Assembly: GCA_012295275.1 (NCBI GenBank)
Contig: CM022665.1
Span: 13,171,476-13,235,475 of the forward strand
Length of the DNA: 64,000 nucleotides
Origin: Chrysomallon squamiferum
Taxonomy: Eukaryota; Mollusca; Gastropoda; Neomphalida; Peltospiridae
Reading direction: 5' to 3'
The position numbers were made by a program, and so were the translations under genes. Numbering within the stretch: position 1 is the stretch's first letter; every line of letters begins with the position of its first letter. The notes under the pieces are model-generated. The model saw only the letters and a program-made list of their open reading frames with translations, did no database searches and was not told the origin of the DNA. Below, one piece after another: positions 59,601-64,000 of the stretch.

Positions 59601-61107
59601 ACTAACTGATCCTGTCACGTGTGACCAGCAGACGTCAACTGACGACATCGATAGCCTCAGAGTCAAGTGCGAACATGGCACGTCTACTGGAGGGATGTTT
59701 GATGACCTGTATGAAAGATCGTCTACACCTACAGGTTCATCCGCCGTCGAGGATGATGTAGAGTCGTCGTCTGCGTATGGCTCTTACGAGTCGGGAAATC
59801 TGAGAAAACAGCTGCATGACAGAGGATCGACGTTCTCGGGTAAATGCGAAGGTTTCTCACAGACAGATTTAGAATTGGCGTTAAATCTTGAAGATGCTGA
59901 AGCTTCTGGTCAGACTGAAAAAAAGAAGTCAGGTTTATCTGAAGAGGAAACTTCAAGGATTCAGTCTGAGCTGAACAGACTGGCCAGAGAAAGAATCGAA
60001 ATAATCGAGCTGTTTGCTTTAAATGTAGGAGCAATGGAGCCAACATTTACCGAGGAACTTCTCGAGGCAAAGCTGAACTACTCTATAGGACAGACTGACC
60101 AGCTGCTGGCAATGCTGGAAGAGGCATGGAGTTCTGATGACGCTGCAACGTCCACGCCTAGAGACAACGAAGTCAGTAAGATAACCCAGGAAATTATACA
60201 ACAGAGCAGAACTGAGGTGGAACACTCAAAGAGAGTGATAAAGCTGTGCATTGATGAAGTGAAAGGAATCAACAAAGGTGGATCAAGGCACGGCAACTTC
60301 AACGAAGAATTAAAGAGAATGAAACGAAAAGCCGAAGTCGAAGCGTTTAAACTGGAGAGAATGTGGGAACAGCTGCTGTACGAGAGATTGAAAAAGAGAA
60401 AGCTCATACCTCAATACACAGGTCAGAAACATCCCGATAAGCAGAGAGGAACTGCTGGACGAGATCCAGCGTACTCAACATTTGAGCAGCACGCCAGTTA
60501 CTTGACTAGTCTTAGAAACAGAAGGATGCAGAACACTTCTCTAGACGACACTAACAAAGAAAGCACGTCGTCAGCGTCAAACACACTGGACGGGTCAGCT
60601 GTCCAGAATGTCAGTGCTGACAGCTACCTCGGCATGCCTGGTTACTTAAGACCTCACCAACATAAAGACTATTTAACCGAGCTGAGACGGATGCTTATTT
60701 CAGAACATGAACATTTACCAAAGACGTCCAGATCAACGACAACATTGCCGAGCAGTTATGGCCACAGATATACGTCCAGTCCCAGAATGATGCACCTATC
60801 TAGCGGTGCCACATCATCAACACGATTCGGAAACGTCTATCCTTCAACGATTTCGTCACATTCAAACAGAACGTCCACGTCAAAATACTCATCTGGAAGT
60901 TACAGGTAAACAACAAACACTGATCGTAATAATCCTTCTTTGTTAGTTTTATTTATTTATTTATTTATTTGTTTGTTTGTTCGTTCGTTTATCCTATTAT
61001 TATTATTAACGTTAGTATTAATACCGTTGTTGTTATCATTATAACATTTATTTATTTATTTATTTTATTATTATTATTTTTATTATTATTTCTTCTTCTT
61101 CTTCTTT

Positions 61108-61150
<43 letters not shown>

Positions 61151-61408
61151 TTTTATAAGTGTATGTCTCTCATCATTATGGTAAAATCTCAGTCTCATGT
61201 TTGGCACATAATAACAGTTAATATTAAACTGTAAATATTTTTTTTTCTATAACTTCAAAAATATTTTTGTTTTAGGTCGAACAGTCAGACCTCCAGATCA
61301 ACATTGTATTCCACTCCATGGAGCACTTTGAAAGATCCAGTTCAAACGACGTCATCATATGATAAGTATAAGCTGTACACAGGAAAATACCAGACAAATA
61401 TCACGTGA
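54553..61408 (+). CDS. Unrecognised Ser/Thr-rich, coiled-coil-containing protein (first coding exon frameshifted)
   Basis: Three coding exons: 54536-56014 (ATG 54553), 59544-60905, 61276-61408 (TGA 61406-61408). Junction phases 2 and 2 agree. The first exon opens as MASGKAPYDESVK and reads to TGA 55255-55257. The same kind of sequence continues one frame away, open from 55212 to the donor at 56014. One missing base near 55243-55254 (aaaaagatttt) would explain this, and the joined product would be about 985 aa. The N-terminal half is disordered, rich in S, T, K, D and E, with an in-frame 27-bp repeat (EDVPDSFSV). The middle has repeated short motifs (CDVGTMT, CDQQTST, CEHGTST). A helical segment follows (SRIQSELNRLARERIEIIEL, then EELLEAKLNYSIGQTDQLLAMLEE) and a Lys/Arg-rich coil (NEELKRMKRKAEVEAFKLER). 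The tail is Ser/Thr/Tyr-rich. It resembles large cytoskeleton- or centrosome-type scaffolds in style only; I do not recognise the family. Confidence 0.7.
55240..55260 (+). other. Apparent one-base frameshift site
   Basis: Reading GAG AAA AAG ATT TTC TGA ends the first frame. The alternative frame continues CTG AGA CGA AAA CAC TGG with composition matching the rest of the protein. The A5 and T4 runs here are typical places for a sequencing or assembly indel. No canonical X XXY YYZ slippery heptamer sits in the correct register. Confidence 0.7.
55383..55463 (+). repeat. 27-bp in-frame coding tandem repeat (3 units)
   Basis: Units at 55383-55409, 55410-55436 and 55437-55463, each gaagac(g/a)ttccggat followed by variable serine-rich codons, encoding nine-residue repeats of type EDVPDSFSV. 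The third differs from the second by one base (g to a, Val to Ile). A diverged 33-bp unit precedes them at about 55350. Confidence 0.9.
56391..56447. repeat. (AC)n microsatellite
   Basis: 57-bp AC run in the intron of the coiled-coil gene. Confidence 0.95.
56637..56689. repeat. (AAT)n microsatellite
   Basis: Trinucleotide run in the same intron, preceded by (GAAT)n. Confidence 0.9.
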
Positions 61409-61730
61409 TTCATTAAACGGAGGTCATAACCTAGTGGGGGAAGCGGAAGTTATTTTGCTGCTAAATATGGTTTGGTGAGACCACTCAGATAAAATATTAT
61501 GTTATTTTCGTGGTGCGAAGTTTCATAACAATAATATTTATTTGTAATACGATACTCGTACATATTTACTTATTTATCTATTTATTTATTTTTGTTTTAG
61601 TCTTGTGTATGCTATGTTTGATATTTATTCATTTTTTACATTAATAAGATTTTTTTTTTTTTTTTATTCACTTAATATTTTAGATTGTTTATTTTATTTA
61701 ATATAATAAACATAAAACTTGCGAACCATT
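61409..61730 (+). other. 3' UTR of the coiled-coil gene
   Basis: Starts after TGA 61406-61408. AATAAA at 61705-61710 is the best poly(A) candidate. The region is T-rich with a poly-T run at 61651-61665. Confidence 0.4.
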
Positions 61731-62039
61731 ATTGTAATATAAATGGATATATCATTTATTTATTACTGTTATTATTTATTAATTAACAGTTTGTTTTTAT
61801 TATTATTATTTTATTTTGTTTTCTTCTTTTGTCTTTACCTTTATTTATTTATTATATATATATATATATATATATATTTATTTTCATTTTTGTAAAATAT
61901 GTATATTAATACAGATTTCTTTATATGTACATATTATTTATTTATTCTAGAAATGAACCATTCACGTATTATTTTTTTGTTTATTATTTCTTTATTATTA
62001 TGATTATTAATTATTAATATTATTATGATTATGATTATG

Positions 62040-62079
<40 letters not shown>

Positions 62080-62360
62080 AATTAATTATTTATTTATTTA
62101 TTTTTTATTTTTTTGAATCTGTCCATAGAAGCCATTTACAGAAGATGTGTGTCTTGATTTGTGGCAGCCGAAGTGTTTTTGTCAAAATATTAACTCACCC
62201 CCATGGCTAACTCATATAACTGTTATCAGTCCAATTACTTTTAATTATAGCCTACTTTAATAACGTGTTTCAAAATATAAATTACATATTCACAACTGTG
62301 TTGTGTTGAACATCATTGCCGCTGTGATATTTTGCAGTTCTTTAAATTGTATTGTACGTG

Positions 62361-62408
<48 letters not shown>

Positions 62409-62542
62409 CATACTAATGCTGTATGTATTATTACACTTGTTCAGTTTTCTATTAAAATATATATAATTTTGTAAAATTGTTTTGTTTTTACTTTAGAAGG
62501 CTGAGTTTATATAACAATAATAATTATAACAACAACAACATC

Positions 62543-62574
<32 letters not shown>

Positions 62575-64000
62575 CAACAACAAAAAGTTTTCATTTATAA
62601 TGAAATGTTTTAGTTGTGTATAATTATGTTTGTTTCTTTCACGATTTCTATGATGGAGGCCTGGAAAGTGCTTCACAGAAGAAACAGGAGGTAAACTTGT
62701 TTGAACGTATATGTCTTGACAAAATTGAAGGGAAATGAGTGGGACCAGCATAATAATAAAATATCACTAGTGTATTTTATATAAAATATTTAAACTGGAA
62801 TTATTACTGCCGCTGTTGTTGTTGTTGTTGCTGTTCTTCTTCTGCTTAGAAACCGAAATAGCGAGCATAAGGTGGTGGATGTTTTTCGAATAAATGGTTC
62901 GACAAAGTCTATTTTATGAAATGTCACTTGGTCTGGTATTGTTGGAAGCGTCCGATTAGAATCAGTTTGTTGCAATTCGTATAGAGGTCCAATATCTCAG
63001 ATATGTCGGCCAGATTTTCATCAAGTGGTTCAAACTGATCAGATAGGGTCTTTGCTGGACCCACACGTACAGTAACACATAGTCTTTGGAACAGCCAGGT
63101 CACATAAAACAGATTCAAACAATTCTCTGAAAACGTTCAGAGAGAGATGACAAGAACCACATTTTGTAACGGCTTGCTGTTACGTCACGATTTGTTACCC
63201 AGGCACGCATTGAAATCAAGTTATTTCCCAAATATTTTTAATAAAAAAGGAAAGAAATGTTAACTTTCGTCGCCATAATTTGTCTAATTACAGTTACAGA
63301 GCCTCGTTTAGGATCAAATATGATTGGCGGGTATTTTCCTGTCCAATCCAATCCTTTATGTTATACCCTGTCTATTAGGAAATACCTGTTGCTGCCAACG
63401 TACATAAATTGTAGTGTTTTTTTCCTCCTTAAAATTGTGTCTGAATTAACAAAATAAATGTGAAACAGCTAACAGTCTGTAAAAAATGAATGGTCTCTAA
63501 CGGTAAGTATTGACAATAATTCTTAATAAAAGTACTGGACGTATATTGTAATAAACTAACCATTTTGTTGTAAGTACTAATTTTGTAATGATAAAAAAAC
63601 AACAACAACAAACAAACAAACAACAACAAAACAACCCCCCTAAAAAACAAAACCCCTTAACAACCAACCAACAAACAAAAGCGACCCATTCAGCAACAAA
63701 ACGTATCCATTTTGTGAGAAATTACGACCCATTCTTAATAATATTAAGATATGAACTGTGCATGAGCATGTACCCGTGATGATATATTGGAGCTTGGTTT
63801 GCAGAATCAAATATCCTAGGTGGACCTGATTACACTCAAGCATTCTTCCTGAACCGTGGTAAAACGACTGGTACACCAAAGGTCATGGACACACGCACAT
63901 ACCCACACACACGCGCGCGCACTCAAGGCGCACTAATCCCTGCATTTGTGTGTACATACACTTTATCATCAACTGTGTGTGATTCTGCGAACGCCTGTTT
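61731..64000. other. Right-end intergenic DNA
   Basis: TA runs (61854-61875, 62367-62404), ATT runs (62041-62072) and AAC/AAT tracts (62524-62585). A somewhat GC-richer patch at 62800-63120 is open on the minus strand for about 60 codons in two overlapping frames (for example DQFEPLDENLADISEIL), but no start, splice site or family match supports a gene. Nothing else seen. Confidence 0.4.

Noticed and set aside
62790-63118. Overlapping minus-strand ORFs in a slightly GC-richer patch.
   Set aside because: No family match, no convincing splice sites, and the two candidate frames conflict.

Overview
The window is nuclear DNA of an animal. Genes are split into many short exons with GT...AG introns, the sequence is very AT-rich, microsatellites are abundant, and several small DNA-transposon relics are present. 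The gene set (a piRNA-pathway tudor helicase, an astacin-EGF-CUB protease, an LRRC74-type leucine-rich-repeat protein) and the genome texture suggest an invertebrate bilaterian. A mollusc or other lophotrochozoan is my guess, but that is inference; no species marker was seen.

Layout. (1) 220-20688, + strand: the last 29 coding exons of a TDRD9/spindle-E-type DExH helicase; its N-terminal part lies left of the window. Its introns carry two TA-flanked pogo/Tigger-like miniature elements, a TTAA-flanked piggyBac-like one, a tandem repeat that multiplies a 3' splice site, and a 2.9 kb T-rich intron. (2) 20689-23443: 3' UTR and tail-to-tail spacer with a decayed tRNA-derived SINE. (3) 23444-29573, - strand: a complete ten-exon astacin protease of 454 aa (signal peptide, propeptide, astacin, EGF, CUB). 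(4) 29574-32663: spacer with a (TC)n block, a dispersed repeat and a broken copy of an exon of the next gene. (5) 32664-42510, - strand: a complete LRRC74-like protein of 956 aa with a long charged, Ser/Arg-rich N-terminus, LRRs and degenerate EF-hands. (6) 45065-45619, + strand: an unrecognised 184-aa single-exon ORF with a poly(A) signal. (7) 45720-54535: mostly noncoding, with an internally deleted hAT element. (8) 54536-61408, + strand: an unrecognised Ser/Thr-rich coiled-coil protein in three coding exons. Its first coding exon is broken by an apparent one-base frameshift. (9) 61409-64000: 3' UTR and repeats.

The genes do not form an operon-like or obviously co-functional set. TDRD9 belongs to germline transposon silencing, and the astacin is a secreted protease. 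The LRR protein and the two unknown proteins have no role I can assign from sequence. Exon models were built by hand by matching reading phase across every junction. All junctions in the three recognised genes keep frame, which is strong internal support for those models.
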